The notes beneath the pieces were generated by a model. The model searched no databases. It was not told the DNA's origin and saw only the letters and a list, made by a program, of their open reading frames with translations. A DNA stretch of 10,633 nucleotides from positions 1 through 10,633 of the forward strand of contig JASHQP010000191.1 of the NCBI GenBank assembly GCA_030039095.1, written 5' to 3'. Positions 1-9,562 of this stretch are shown here, in pieces (positions within the stretch are counted from its first letter, which is position 1; each line of letters begins with the position of its first letter). This stretch comes from Streptosporangiaceae bacterium (GTDB lineage: Bacteria; Actinomycetota; Actinomycetes; Streptosporangiales; Streptosporangiaceae). A program made the position numbers and the translations under genes.

Positions 1-179
1 CCAGGTTCGCTGGCCGTACTCGCGTCGTGGGCGCGGGCCGTCCGCCCGCCGTCCGGCGCGCCCGCGGCGGCGGTCCGGTCGGCGGTGCTGCCGCATCCGG
101 CGAGGCACACCGCGGCCGCCAGCGCGGCGATGGCCCGGGAGACCTGTCGTTGCCGGTCTGGCTTCCCCTGCCGGGCCAT
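1..179 (-). CDS. Secreted lipoprotein, N-terminal part (runs off left edge)
   Basis: An open frame starts at ATG 179-177 on the minus strand and stays open to the window edge, giving 59 residues. The start has a good Shine-Dalgarno sequence (GGAGG about 8 nt upstream). The N-terminus is a textbook type II signal peptide. A basic n-region (MARQGKPDRQRQVSR) is followed by an Ala/Leu-rich hydrophobic core (residues about 16-25) and a lipobox L26-A27-G28-C29. Cys29 would be lipidated and become residue 1 of the mature protein. After it comes a low-complexity Ser/Thr/Ala/Gly/Asp linker typical of actinobacterial lipoproteins. The functional domain lies outside the window, so solute-binding protein, enzyme and unknown are all possible. 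It reads in the same direction as the downstream-located luciferase-like gene, with 105 bp between them. Gene presence is well supported; function is unknown. Confidence 0.78.
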   Translation of the reverse strand, partial: MARQGKPDRQRQVSRAIAALAAAVCLAGCGSTADRTAAAGAPDGGRTARAHDASTASEP

Positions 180-272
180 GGGCACCGCCTCCGCTCGCCA
201 ACGTGCCGCATCTAGGACGGCGCCGTCGGCCGGGCGGTTCCGCGCGTTCGGGGAAATGGCGGTGCGGCCGGC

Positions 273-297
273 TATCCCGGCTGGTTATCCCGGCTGG
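273..297. repeat. 13-bp tandem duplication across the stop codon of the luciferase-like gene
   Basis: TATCCCGGCTGG occurs at 273-284 and again at 286-297, a two-copy tandem repeat with a 13-bp period. On the minus strand each unit reads CCAGCCGGGATA. The first unit in that direction supplies the last sense codons and the TAA stop of the monooxygenase gene; the second lies just after it. It is probably a replication-slippage duplication with no evident role. Confidence 0.6.
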
Positions 298-1325
298 CTG
301 TCCTCGGATCCGATCTGCAGACTCGGCGCGACCTTCTCCGAGATCAGCTCGAACGAGCGGATCCGGTCGGCGATGTCGTACACCATCGTCGTCAGCATCA
401 GCTCGTTGGCGCGGGTGCGCTCGAGGAGCCCGGACAGCTGCGTGCGGACCGTGTCGGGGGAGCCGATGGCCTGCTGGTCGAACCGGCTCCAGGCCAGCTC
501 CCGCTCTTCGGGCGTGTACGGGTGCGCGGCGGCCTCCTCCGGGGTGGCCAGCGGCTGCAGGTGCCCGGTGCGCAGCCGCATGAACGACAGCGCCGCCGGC
601 CCGGCCAGCCACCTGGCCCGCTCGTCGGTGTCGGCGCAGACGGCGTTCACCGCGACCATCGCGTACGGCCGTTCCAGCCACTGCGACGGCCGGAAGTTTT
701 CCCGGTACATCTCCAGCGCGGGCAGGGTATTGGTCGCGCTGAAGTGGTGCGCGAACGAGAACGGCAGCCCGAGCATGCCGGCCAGCTGCGCGCTGTACCC
801 GCTCGATCCCAGCAGCCAGAGCGCGGGCATGTCGCCCGCGCCGGGCGTCGCGGTGATCCGGGCCCGCGGGTCCCCGGCGAACAGCCTGATCAGGTCCAGC
901 AGTTCCTCGGGGAACTTGTCGGCGGACAGGCCCTCCATCGTGCGGCGCAGCGCCAGCGCGGTGAGCTGGTCGGTGCCGGGTGCGCGGCCTATGCCGAGGT
1001 CGATCCGGCCCGGGTGCAGAGCCTCGAGCGTGCCGAACTGCTCGGCCACCACCAGCGGGGCGTGGTTGGGCAGCATCACCCCGCCCGAGCCGACCCGGAT
1101 CGTGGACGTCGCGTCCGCCAGGTGCCCGATCAGCACCGCGGGCGCCGAACTGGCGATCGCCGGCATGTTGTGGTGCTCGGCCACCCAGAAGCGCCGGTAG
1201 CCGAGTTCCTCCGTACGTTTCGCCAGTTCCGTCGTGCTGCTGAGAGCCTGGCCCGACGTGGTCCCGACGGCAACCGGAGAAAGATCCAGAACGGAAAGCG
1301 GCACCTGAGTCACATAAGCAGGCAA
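285..1325 (-). CDS. Luciferase-like (LLM) flavin-dependent monooxygenase, 'group 1' type
   Basis: The 346-residue protein has the features of the bacterial-luciferase-like TIM-barrel flavin oxidoreductases, specifically the subgroup beginning with LSVLDLSPV (residues 10-18). Other hallmarks are WVAEHHN at 47-53, the block [19 protein letters not shown] at 79-97, and [17 protein letters not shown] at 103-119. An [12 protein letters not shown] loop near 172-183 is a likely flavin-phosphate contact. Members use FMNH2 and O2 (or F420 in some relatives) on small organic substrates; the substrate here cannot be read from sequence. The start is uncertain. TTG at 1325 gives [10 protein letters not shown], and GTG at 1313 gives [10 protein letters not shown]; neither has a convincing Shine-Dalgarno. 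An out-of-frame ATG at 1330 opens only a six-codon frame. The gene lies 53 nt downstream of marR on the same strand, so co-transcription and MarR control are likely. Confidence 0.88.
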   Translation of the reverse strand: MPAYVTQVPLSVLDLSPVAVGTTSGQALSSTTELAKRTEELGYRRFWVAEHHNMPAIASSAPAVLIGHLADATSTIRVGSGGVMLPNHAPLVVAEQFGTLEALHPGRIDLGIGRAPGTDQLTALALRRTMEGLSADKFPEELLDLIRLFAGDPRARITATPGAGDMPALWLLGSSGYSAQLAGMLGLPFSFAHHFSATNTLPALEMYRENFRPSQWLERPYAMVAVNAVCADTDERARWLAGPAALSFMRLRTGHLQPLATPEEAAAHPYTPEERELAWSRFDQQAIGSPDTVRTQLSGLLERTRANELMLTTMVYDIADRIRSFELISEKVAPSLQIGSEDSQPG

Positions 1326-1329
1326 CTCA

Positions 1330-1400
1330 TGCTGGTCAGGGTTTCTTCCGGAGGCCCTTGGACGGCCGCTCGTGCTGGTCAGGGTTTCTTCCGCAGGCCC
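1330..1400. repeat. Two 28-bp direct copies: duplicated 3' end of marR
   Basis: A 28-bp sequence at 1373-1400 (the last codons and stop of marR plus a few following bases) recurs at 1330-1357 with one mismatch, offset by 43 bp. Read on the minus strand in the marR frame, the true copy encodes GLRKKP-stop and the second copy also encodes GLRKKP-stop. The bases between are partly similar too (RPPV versus RPSK). The second copy therefore looks like a duplicated marR tail left in the marR/monooxygenase spacer. Confidence 0.75.
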
Positions 1401-1939
1401 ACCGGCGGCCGCGCCGGATCGGCGCCGAACGCCGCGGTTCCTTGGCGGACCACGTCGTCGAGCCGGTCCGCGATGAGCTCGATCACGCCGAGGGCGCGCT
1501 CCAGATCCGCCGCGGGTATCTCGCCGACCAGATCGCGGGCCAGGCCGCGGTAGGCCTGCAGCAGCCGGGCGAACGCAGACCCGGCCGCCACGGTGAGCGC
1601 CACGATGGTCGCACGGCGGTCGCCGGGATCGGGGCGCCGTTCCACCCAGCCGTCCGCCTCCAGCGCGTCGACCAGGCCGGTGATCGTCCGCGGGGTGACG
1701 CCCACCGCCTGGCTCAGCTCGCGCATCTTCACCGGCCCCAGCGCGTGCAGCGCCGCCACCACCCGGCCGCGCGCGTAGCTCATCCCGTACTCGCGCGCGC
1801 CCAGGTCCTGGATCTCGACCAGCCGAGGCGCCAGGCCGAACAAGCGCCCCATGACCCGTTCAGGCAACTCCATCCCGAGCGCCGAGGACAGGTCAGCGCG
1901 TCCGGAAACCGGAACCTCGGCATTTACTGTGTCAGACAC
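1379..1939 (-). CDS. MarR-family transcriptional regulator
   Basis: A 186-residue winged-helix regulator. A long N-terminal dimerisation helix region (about 25-52) precedes the winged helix-turn-helix at about 55-116. The HTH recognition helix [18 protein letters not shown] (82-99) and the wing motif [10 protein letters not shown] (101-110, with the conserved D-R-R) are typical of MarR. C-terminal helices (118-165) complete the dimer interface, and the protein ends in a basic tail, GLRKKP. The GTG start at 1939 was chosen because it abuts the inverted repeat and sits 6 nt after a TANNNT -10 box, as expected for a leaderless message; no Shine-Dalgarno exists. The gene is divergent from an ABC exporter and is followed by a flavin monooxygenase. 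MarR proteins commonly repress such neighbours and are released by the toxic ligand, so it probably controls itself, the monooxygenase and the exporter. The ligand is unknown. Confidence 0.9.
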   Translation of the reverse strand: MSDTVNAEVPVSGRADLSSALGMELPERVMGRLFGLAPRLVEIQDLGAREYGMSYARGRVVAALHALGPVKMRELSQAVGVTPRTITGLVDALEADGWVERRPDPGDRRATIVALTVAAGSAFARLLQAYRGLARDLVGEIPAADLERALGVIELIADRLDDVVRQGTAAFGADPARPPVGLRKKP

Positions 1940-1976
1940 ATTGTGAGCCTACTTCATTAAGTGTTAGCCTCACAAT
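1940..1976. promoter_or_regulatory. Symmetric divergent leaderless promoters with MarR operator candidate
   Basis: The whole 37-bp gap between two divergent start codons is an inverted repeat. Arms at 1940-1951 and 1965-1976 (ATTGTGAG-N-CTA) match 11 of 12, with a 13-nt spacer. Plus strand: -35 TTGTGA (1941-1946), 18-nt spacer, -10 TAGCCT (1965-1970), then 6 nt to ATG 1977. Minus strand: -35 TTGTGA (1975-1970), 18-nt spacer, -10 TAGGCT (1951-1946), then 6 nt to GTG 1939. Each -35 overlies the other promoter's initiation site. No ribosome binding site fits on either side, so both messages are probably leaderless. The repeat is the natural binding site for the adjacent MarR dimer; that is inference. 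Confidence 0.72.
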
Positions 1977-2948
1977 ATGGAACCGGCGATAGAGGCGTCG
2001 GGCGTGGTCAAGACGTTCGGCGCCGTCCAGGCGCTGCGCAGCGTCGACTTCACCGCCGCGTCCGGCTCGCTGACCGCGCTGCTCGGCCCGAACGGCGCGG
2101 GAAAGACCACCCTCGTCCGCATCTTCGCCACGCTGCTGCGGCCGGACTCGGGCACGGTCCGGGTGCTCGGCCGCGACGTGACGGCGTTCCCCTACGCGGT
2201 GCGTTCCGGGATCGGGCTCACCGGCCAGTACGCCGGGCTCGACGAGGCGCTGCGGGGGCGGGACAACCTGGTGCTGATCGGCCGGCTGGCCGGGCTCGGG
2301 CGCCAGGAGGCCGGGCGGAGGGCCGGCGAGCTCGCCGAGCGCTTCGGCCTGGCAGACGCGGCCGGGCGGGCGGTGCGTACCTACTCCGGCGGCATGCGGC
2401 GCCGCCTGGACCTGGCGGCCAGCCTGATGAACCGGCCCGCGCTGCTGATCCTGGACGAGCCGACCACGGGGCTCGACCCCGGCAGCCGGGTCGAGCTCTG
2501 GGCGGCGCTGAGGGAACTGCGCGACGCCGGCACGACCATGCTGCTAACGACCCAGTACCTCGAGGAGGCGGACCGGTTCGCGGACGCCGTGTACGTGCTG
2601 GACCACGGCCGGGTCATCGCCGCTGGGACCGCGGCGGAACTCAAGGCGCGGACCGGAACACAGGTCGTGGACGTGCTGCTGGCGGCCCCGGGTGCCGCAG
2701 CGGCCAGGGCGGCGCTCGGTGCCCGCTTCGCACGAGAAGACCTGCAGGTGGACGACGCGTCCCGGCGGCTGGCCATCGTCGCCCGCGACGGTCTGGGCAC
2801 CTTGTTCACCGCCGCCGAGGCGCTGCGTGCGGACGGGATCGGTGTGGCCGACATCTCGCTGCGGCAGCCGTCTCTCGACGAGGCGTTCCTGGCCCTGACG
2901 GCCGGTGCCGGAGCGACGGCCGTGAGGACCGGGGTGGAACCAGGATGA
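1977..2948 (+). CDS. ABC exporter ATP-binding protein, DrrA (daunorubicin-resistance) type
   Basis: A 323-residue nucleotide-binding subunit that would power an ABC-2 exporter at the inner face of the membrane. Visible motifs are Walker A GPNGAGKTT (37-45), the Q-loop at Q84 (TGQYAGL), signature YSGGM (136-140) and Walker B LLILDEP (156-162). In the H-loop the usual His is replaced by Gln (TTQYLEEAD, Q193), a feature I recall as typical of DrrA proteins. The C-terminal extension ends in RQPSLDEAFLALT (296-308), the conserved DrrA tail motif thought to couple the ATPase to its partner. The ATG start abuts the promoter inverted repeat and implies a leaderless mRNA. The stop overlaps the permease start by 4 bp (ATGA), so the two are translationally coupled. 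DrrA/DrrB pairs export hydrophobic drugs or self-made antibiotics or lipids; the substrate here is unknown. Confidence 0.93.
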   Translation: MEPAIEASGVVKTFGAVQALRSVDFTAASGSLTALLGPNGAGKTTLVRIFATLLRPDSGTVRVLGRDVTAFPYAVRSGIGLTGQYAGLDEALRGRDNLVLIGRLAGLGRQEAGRRAGELAERFGLADAAGRAVRTYSGGMRRRLDLAASLMNRPALLILDEPTTGLDPGSRVELWAALRELRDAGTTMLLTTQYLEEADRFADAVYVLDHGRVIAAGTAAELKARTGTQVVDVLLAAPGAAAARAALGARFAREDLQVDDASRRLAIVARDGLGTLFTAAEALRADGIGVADISLRQPSLDEAFLALTAGAGATAVRTGVEPG

Positions 2949-3775
2949 CGCAACCCAGCCTGACCGGATCCCGGCCTGCGAAGGCGGCCGGGCGGCGGGA
3001 CGAGCGCCCAGGCCCCGGCGCGCTGGTGCGCGACAGCGGGCTGATCGCGGGCCGCTACCTCCGGGTGCTGCGGGCCAGCCCGGCCCGGCTGATCTATCCG
3101 CTGCTGCAGCCCGTTCTGATCATGGTGCTGTTCGTGTCCGTGATGGAGAACCTGGCCTCCTCGGTGGCCGGGGCCAGCTACCGGCAGTTCCTCATCCCCG
3201 GGATCATGATCCAGAACGTCGTGCTGACCGCGCCGGTCACCGGGCTGGCCATCGTCAGGGACGCCGACACCGGCCTGGCCGACCGGTTCCGGTCGCTGCC
3301 GATGCCGCGCAGCGCCGCGCTGATCGGCCGGTCCGCCTCTGACATCGTGGTCTACTTCGCGCAGGCCCTGGTCATGATCGGCGTGGGCAGCCTGCTCGGC
3401 TTCCGGGTGCACACCGGCCTGGCCGGGTTCGCCGGGATCGTCGCGGTGGCGATCGGGTTCGGAACCGCGCTGGGCATCACCTGCGCGTGGCTGGCCCTGC
3501 TCATCGGCGACGTGGAGACCGCCGAGCGGGCCCTGTACTTCCCGTTCATCCCGCTGGCGTTCGTCAGCTCCGCCTACGCCCCGGTGGGCCGGCTGGCGGG
3601 ATGGATGCAGCCGATCGCCAGGGTCAACCCGGTCTCCTCGGCCGTCGCGGTGATCCGGGCCCTCGCCGACGGCGGCCCGCTCGCGGTCCCCGTGCTCCAC
3701 CTCGCGGCGTGGACTCTGGTGCTCGCCGCGGTTCCCGGCGTGCTCGCGGTCCGCCGCTGGCAGTCGCCGGGCTAG
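2945..3775 (+). CDS. ABC-2 type exporter permease, DrrB type
   Basis: A 276-residue membrane subunit. A soluble, Pro/Gly/Arg-rich N-terminus (1-45) is followed by about six hydrophobic segments (roughly 48-66, 83-103, 133-153, 161-186, 196-214, 250-269). The ABC-2 signature region DADTGLADRFRSLPMPRSAA (106-125) lies in the cytoplasmic loop after the second segment and is characteristic of DrrB-like permeases. The length matches the family. The ATG start overlaps the ATPase stop (ATGA at 2945-2948), so equimolar coupled synthesis is expected. The protein would form the transmembrane channel of the exporter with the upstream ATPase. It is the last gene rightward before a long hairpin that separates it from the convergent steroid genes. 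Substrate unknown; the MarR and flavin monooxygenase neighbours suggest a xenobiotic or antibiotic-like compound. Confidence 0.92.
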   Translation: MTQPSLTGSRPAKAAGRRDERPGPGALVRDSGLIAGRYLRVLRASPARLIYPLLQPVLIMVLFVSVMENLASSVAGASYRQFLIPGIMIQNVVLTAPVTGLAIVRDADTGLADRFRSLPMPRSAALIGRSASDIVVYFAQALVMIGVGSLLGFRVHTGLAGFAGIVAVAIGFGTALGITCAWLALLIGDVETAERALYFPFIPLAFVSSAYAPVGRLAGWMQPIARVNPVSSAVAVIRALADGGPLAVPVLHLAAWTLVLAAVPGVLAVRRWQSPG

Positions 3776-3785
3776 CCGCACCAGT

Positions 3786-3815
3786 GCTCGTAGGGCTGCT
3801 GCTCGTAGGGCTGCG
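3786..3815. repeat. 15-bp tandem duplication before the hairpin
   Basis: GCTCGTAGGGCTGCT (3786-3800) is immediately followed by GCTCGTAGGGCTGCG (3801-3815), two adjacent copies differing only at the last base. They lie in the non-coding stretch between the permease stop and the terminator-like hairpin. No function is evident. Confidence 0.7.
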
Positions 3816-3818
3816 TTC

Positions 3819-3871
3819 CATGATCGTGGAGGATTGTTAGCGAATGCGGCTACAAATCCTCCACGATCATG
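3819..3871. terminator. Long hairpin between convergent genes, probable bidirectional terminator
   Basis: Perfect 17-bp arms CATGATCGTGGAGGATT (3819-3835) and its reverse complement (3855-3871) flank a 19-nt centre. Inside, after a 2x2 mismatch, TAGC (3838-3841) pairs with GCTA (3849-3852), extending the stem and leaving a 7-nt loop. It sits exactly between the rightward permease (stop 3775) and the leftward CxxC gene (stop 3897), the expected place for a bidirectional terminator. There is no U-run on either side, which is common in high-GC actinomycetes. It could instead be a dispersed palindromic repeat. Confidence 0.65.
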
Positions 3872-3896
3872 AATGGCTGCTGTCTGAGGCGCGCGG

Positions 3897-4190
3897 TCAG
3901 GGCGGCAGGATCTCTAGGCGGCCGTCGCGTACGGCCCGGTCGATGCTGTCACGGAGGCTGGAGCAGGTGTCGATGAGCGCGGTCTGCTCGCCCGCGGCGG
4001 CCCGGGCGCTGAACTCGGCGCAGGCGCGCACGGACTCGAAGCTCCACTGCACGCTCGTGTGCTGCGGGCTGAACTTGGCGACCAGCGCGGTCGCGCCGCA
4101 CCGTTCGCACTCGACCGGCCGGAACCCGGCCTCCCGCTCGTCGGCCGGCACGTGGAGGTGGGTGGGGGTGAGCCGCTCGGTCTCGCTCAC
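3897..4190 (-). CDS. Small CxxC protein translationally coupled to kshA, function unknown
   Basis: A 97-residue protein starting at GTG 4190. Its GTGA overlaps the stop codon of the upstream Rieske oxygenase gene by 4 bp, so it is co-translated with it. The N-terminal half contains HLH (H11, H13) and CERCG (C28, C31), which could form a small zinc or iron site. A conserved-looking stretch, AKFSPQHTSVQWSFESVRAC (38-57), follows, then a mostly helical tail with C76 and the end RLEILPP. There is no signal peptide or membrane segment. From memory, M. tuberculosis also has an uncharacterised gene (Rv3527) next to kshA (Rv3526); whether it is homologous needs an alignment. Tight coupling suggests a helper of KshA, for example in metallocentre assembly or electron delivery, but that is inference. 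Confidence 0.8.
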   Translation of the reverse strand: MSETERLTPTHLHVPADEREAGFRPVECERCGATALVAKFSPQHTSVQWSFESVRACAEFSARAAAGEQTALIDTCSSLRDSIDRAVRDGRLEILPP

Positions 4191-5341
4191 GCCCCGGACG
4201 TCCCCGTCGCCTCGTCGGGCCGTGCACCGAGGTTCGCCGCGACCTCGAGCTCCCATTCCGCTACCGCCCGGGTGGTGTCCACCTCGAACTCGTAGCGCTC
4301 GACCATGTACGGCCTGATGTCCTCGACGTCGCTGTAGAACTGCTCGTACCAGCGCCGCAACTGGTAGACCGGGCCGTCCTCGGCGCACAGCAGCGGGTTG
4401 TCGACGCGGGTCTTGTGCGTCCAGATCGCCACGTCCTGCTCGAAGCCCAGCCCGATGAACGTGGCGAACTTGCGGGCGAACTTGCCCGCCTGCTCGTCGG
4501 ACAGCCCGGGCAGCCGCTTCACGATCACGCCCCACTGCAGCAGGAACGAGTTGGGTGTGACCGGGTAGTGGCAGTTGATCAGCACGCTCTCGATGTTCAT
4601 GCCGTGGTAGTCGTGCCACAGGTAGTCGATCATGTACGACGGGCCGTAGTAGGACGCCTCGGAGCGCAGCGTGCTCTCGCCGCCATCGGAGTAGTTCGAG
4701 CCGCTCCCGACGTCCGGCCGGGCCCGCGTGTTCAGGTACTGCGACGCGATGTGGCCCTCGAACACGTTCTTGAAGTACGTCGGGAACGCGAAGTGGATGT
4801 AGAAGAAGTGCGCCATGTCGACGACGTTGTCGATCACCTCGCGGCAGTTCGCGCCGTCGACCAGGAGCGAGTCCCAGGTCCATTCGGACCAGCCGTCGCA
4901 GAACGCTCCCTCGATCCGGGGGATCGTCACGTGCTCGGGCGGCGGATTCCCCTGCGGGTCGTTCCACACGAACAGCTGCCGGTTCTGCTCGAGCGTGAGC
5001 CAGGACCGTGTCCGGGCGGCCGGCGGGACCCGCTCCGCGTACGGGATCCGCGCGCACCTGCCGTCGCCGCCCCAGCGCCAGTCGTGGAACGGGCAGGCCA
5101 CCTGGTCTCCCTTGACGGTGCCCTCGGTCAGGTCGCCGCCCATGTGACGGCAGTACCCGTCGAGCACGTGCAGGTGGCCACGAGAGTCCGCGAAAACCAC
5201 TAGTTTCGTGCCGAACGCCTGCACGGCGTGCGGGCCTGGCTCCCGGAACCGGTCGGCCAGGCCGAGACAGTGCCAGCCCCGCGCGAACCGCTCCGGCGGC
5301 GGTCCGGCGATGATGCCGCGGACACCGTGCCGGTCGGTCAT
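4187..5341 (-). CDS. kshA: 3-ketosteroid 9alpha-hydroxylase oxygenase subunit KshA
   Basis: A Rieske non-haem iron oxygenase of 384 residues that matches remembered actinobacterial KshA closely. It hydroxylates C9 of 3-ketosteroids such as androstadienedione, which with 1-dehydrogenation opens ring B; electrons come from the separate reductase KshB. The Rieske [2Fe-2S] ligands are C64-x-H66 (YCRHMGG) and C83-x2-H86 (CPFHDW). The catalytic motif DNVVDMAHFFYIH (171-183) supplies the bridging D175 and iron ligands H178 and H183. D303 in EQDVAIW is the likely third ligand. KshA-typical strings include FAFPTYFKNVFEGHIASQYL (184-203) and YQLRRWYEQFY (326-336). I chose ATG 5341 because GGAGG lies 5 nt upstream; an in-frame ATG at 5353 would add four residues but has a weak ribosome site. 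The gene reads away from a KstR-type palindrome and is coupled to the downstream CxxC gene. Confidence 0.95.
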   Translation of the reverse strand: MTDRHGVRGIIAGPPPERFARGWHCLGLADRFREPGPHAVQAFGTKLVVFADSRGHLHVLDGYCRHMGGDLTEGTVKGDQVACPFHDWRWGGDGRCARIPYAERVPPAARTRSWLTLEQNRQLFVWNDPQGNPPPEHVTIPRIEGAFCDGWSEWTWDSLLVDGANCREVIDNVVDMAHFFYIHFAFPTYFKNVFEGHIASQYLNTRARPDVGSGSNYSDGGESTLRSEASYYGPSYMIDYLWHDYHGMNIESVLINCHYPVTPNSFLLQWGVIVKRLPGLSDEQAGKFARKFATFIGLGFEQDVAIWTHKTRVDNPLLCAEDGPVYQLRRWYEQFYSDVEDIRPYMVERYEFEVDTTRAVAEWELEVAANLGARPDEATGTSGA

Positions 5342-5368
5342 GTAGGCCTCCATGCTCTGCTGCTACCG

Positions 5369-5396
5369 CCTAGACTAGAACATGTTCTAGTCTAGG
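5369..5396. promoter_or_regulatory. KstR-type operator, perfect 28-bp palindrome shared by kshA and hsaADCB
   Basis: The half-site CCTAGACTAGAACA (5369-5382) is followed directly by its exact reverse complement (5383-5396). The core at 5376-5389 (TAGAACATGTTCTA) fits TnnAACnnGTTnnA, the recognised KstR consensus of mycobacterial and rhodococcal cholesterol genes. It lies between divergent kshA and hsaA, 27 nt from the kshA start and 44 nt from the hsaA start. TAGTCT in each outer arm could serve as a -10 box for the gene on that side; this is tentative. KstR is a TetR-family repressor released by steroid-derived CoA thioesters. Its gene is not in this window. Confidence 0.85.
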
Positions 5397-5440
5397 GATA
5401 CTGCGCCGGGCCCCGCGCCGGCGCGATCGGAGGCGTCACC

Positions 5441-9070
<3,630 letters not shown>

Positions 9071-9109
9071 CCCCGCCGCTTCCGGCCCCCCGCACGCCGG
9101 CCGGCGGGG
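9071..9109 (+). terminator. GC-rich hairpin after hsaB, possible terminator
   Basis: CCCCGCCG (9071-9078) pairs with CGGCGGGG (9102-9109) across a 23-nt loop that itself contains CCGG repeats. It begins one base after the hsaB stop, a suitable place for operon termination. There is no U-tract, and chance pairing is easy in such GC-rich DNA. Confidence 0.35.
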
Positions 9110-9214
9110 CTGCCGCGCTCCGGGTCGGGCCCGGCACCCTCGCCGGTTTGGCCGGCCACGCGTACGGTGATGACGATCGTAGAACCCTCACCACGAACGG
9201 AAAGGAGCAGCGCG

Positions 9215-9562
9215 ATGGCCCGCACGCCCGAGGAAGTGTTCGCCCACCACGCGGAGGCGCTCGTCGCCGGCGACCTGGACGGGATCGTCTCCGACTATGC
9301 CGACGACGCGATCTTCATCACGCCAGCCGGCGTGCTGCACGGCCTGGACGGCGTCCGGGAGGGATTCACCCGGCTGCTTGCCGATCTGCCCAACGCAGAC
9401 TGGCAGGTGCCGACCCAGATCTACGACAGCGACGTGCTGTTCATCGAGTGGCGGGCCGACGCGGCGAAGACCTGGGCCGAGGACGGCATCGACACGTTCA
9501 TCTTCCGCGACGGCCTGATCCGGGTGCAGACGGTGCGGTACTCGCTGCAGCACAAGGCCTGA
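9215..9562 (+). CDS. Small NTF2/SnoaL-like fold protein, function unknown
   Basis: A 115-residue single-domain protein with the pattern of the nuclear-transport-factor-2-like (SnoaL/DUF4440) superfamily. An N-terminal helix pair (residues 5-28, EEVFAHHAEALVAGDLDGIV) is followed by YADDAIFITPAGVLHG (28-43) and GVREGFTRLLADL (46-58). A curved sheet follows, ending DTFIFRDGLIRVQTVRYSLQ (93-112). The start is ATG 9215, with AAAGGAG 7 nt upstream, one of the best ribosome sites in the window. The family includes ketosteroid isomerases, cyclases and non-catalytic binders. The isomerase-type Asp of the EDP motif appears as Thr36 here (ITP), so a standard ketosteroid isomerase is unlikely. A 144-bp gap containing a hairpin separates it from hsaB, so it may have its own promoter; I could not define one convincingly. 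Confidence 0.87.
   Translation: MARTPEEVFAHHAEALVAGDLDGIVSDYADDAIFITPAGVLHGLDGVREGFTRLLADLPNADWQVPTQIYDSDVLFIEWRADAAKTWAEDGIDTFIFRDGLIRVQTVRYSLQHKA

Noticed and set aside
85..1200. Long plus-strand open frame (371 codons) opposite the luciferase-like gene
   Set aside because: It is the antisense shadow of a clear flavin monooxygenase gene. Its translation is rich in Ser, Arg and Ala with no recognisable motif, as expected for the opposite strand of high-GC coding DNA.
1310..1330. Six-codon ORF (MSCLLM) on the minus strand overlapping the monooxygenase start
   Set aside because: It has an ATG, and its stop overlaps the alternative GTG start, so a leader peptide was considered. There is no ribosome site and the length is within chance expectation.
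1961..3775. Apparent 604-codon plus-strand protein that would fuse a frame across drrA to the permease
   Set aside because: The first part is the wrong frame of the ATPase gene. The permease has its own ATG at 2945 overlapping the ATPase stop, so there is no fusion.
2381..3781. 466-codon minus-strand frame under the ABC exporter genes
   Set aside because: Low-complexity, His/Arg/Gly-rich translation antisense to the DrrA/DrrB genes, which carry all expected motifs. GC-rich DNA produces such frames by chance.
9148..9180. Possible promoter for the NTF2-like gene (TTGGCC near 9148, TACGGT near 9163)
   Set aside because: The spacing between the boxes is only 9 nt and alternatives are equally weak, so no promoter can be supported.
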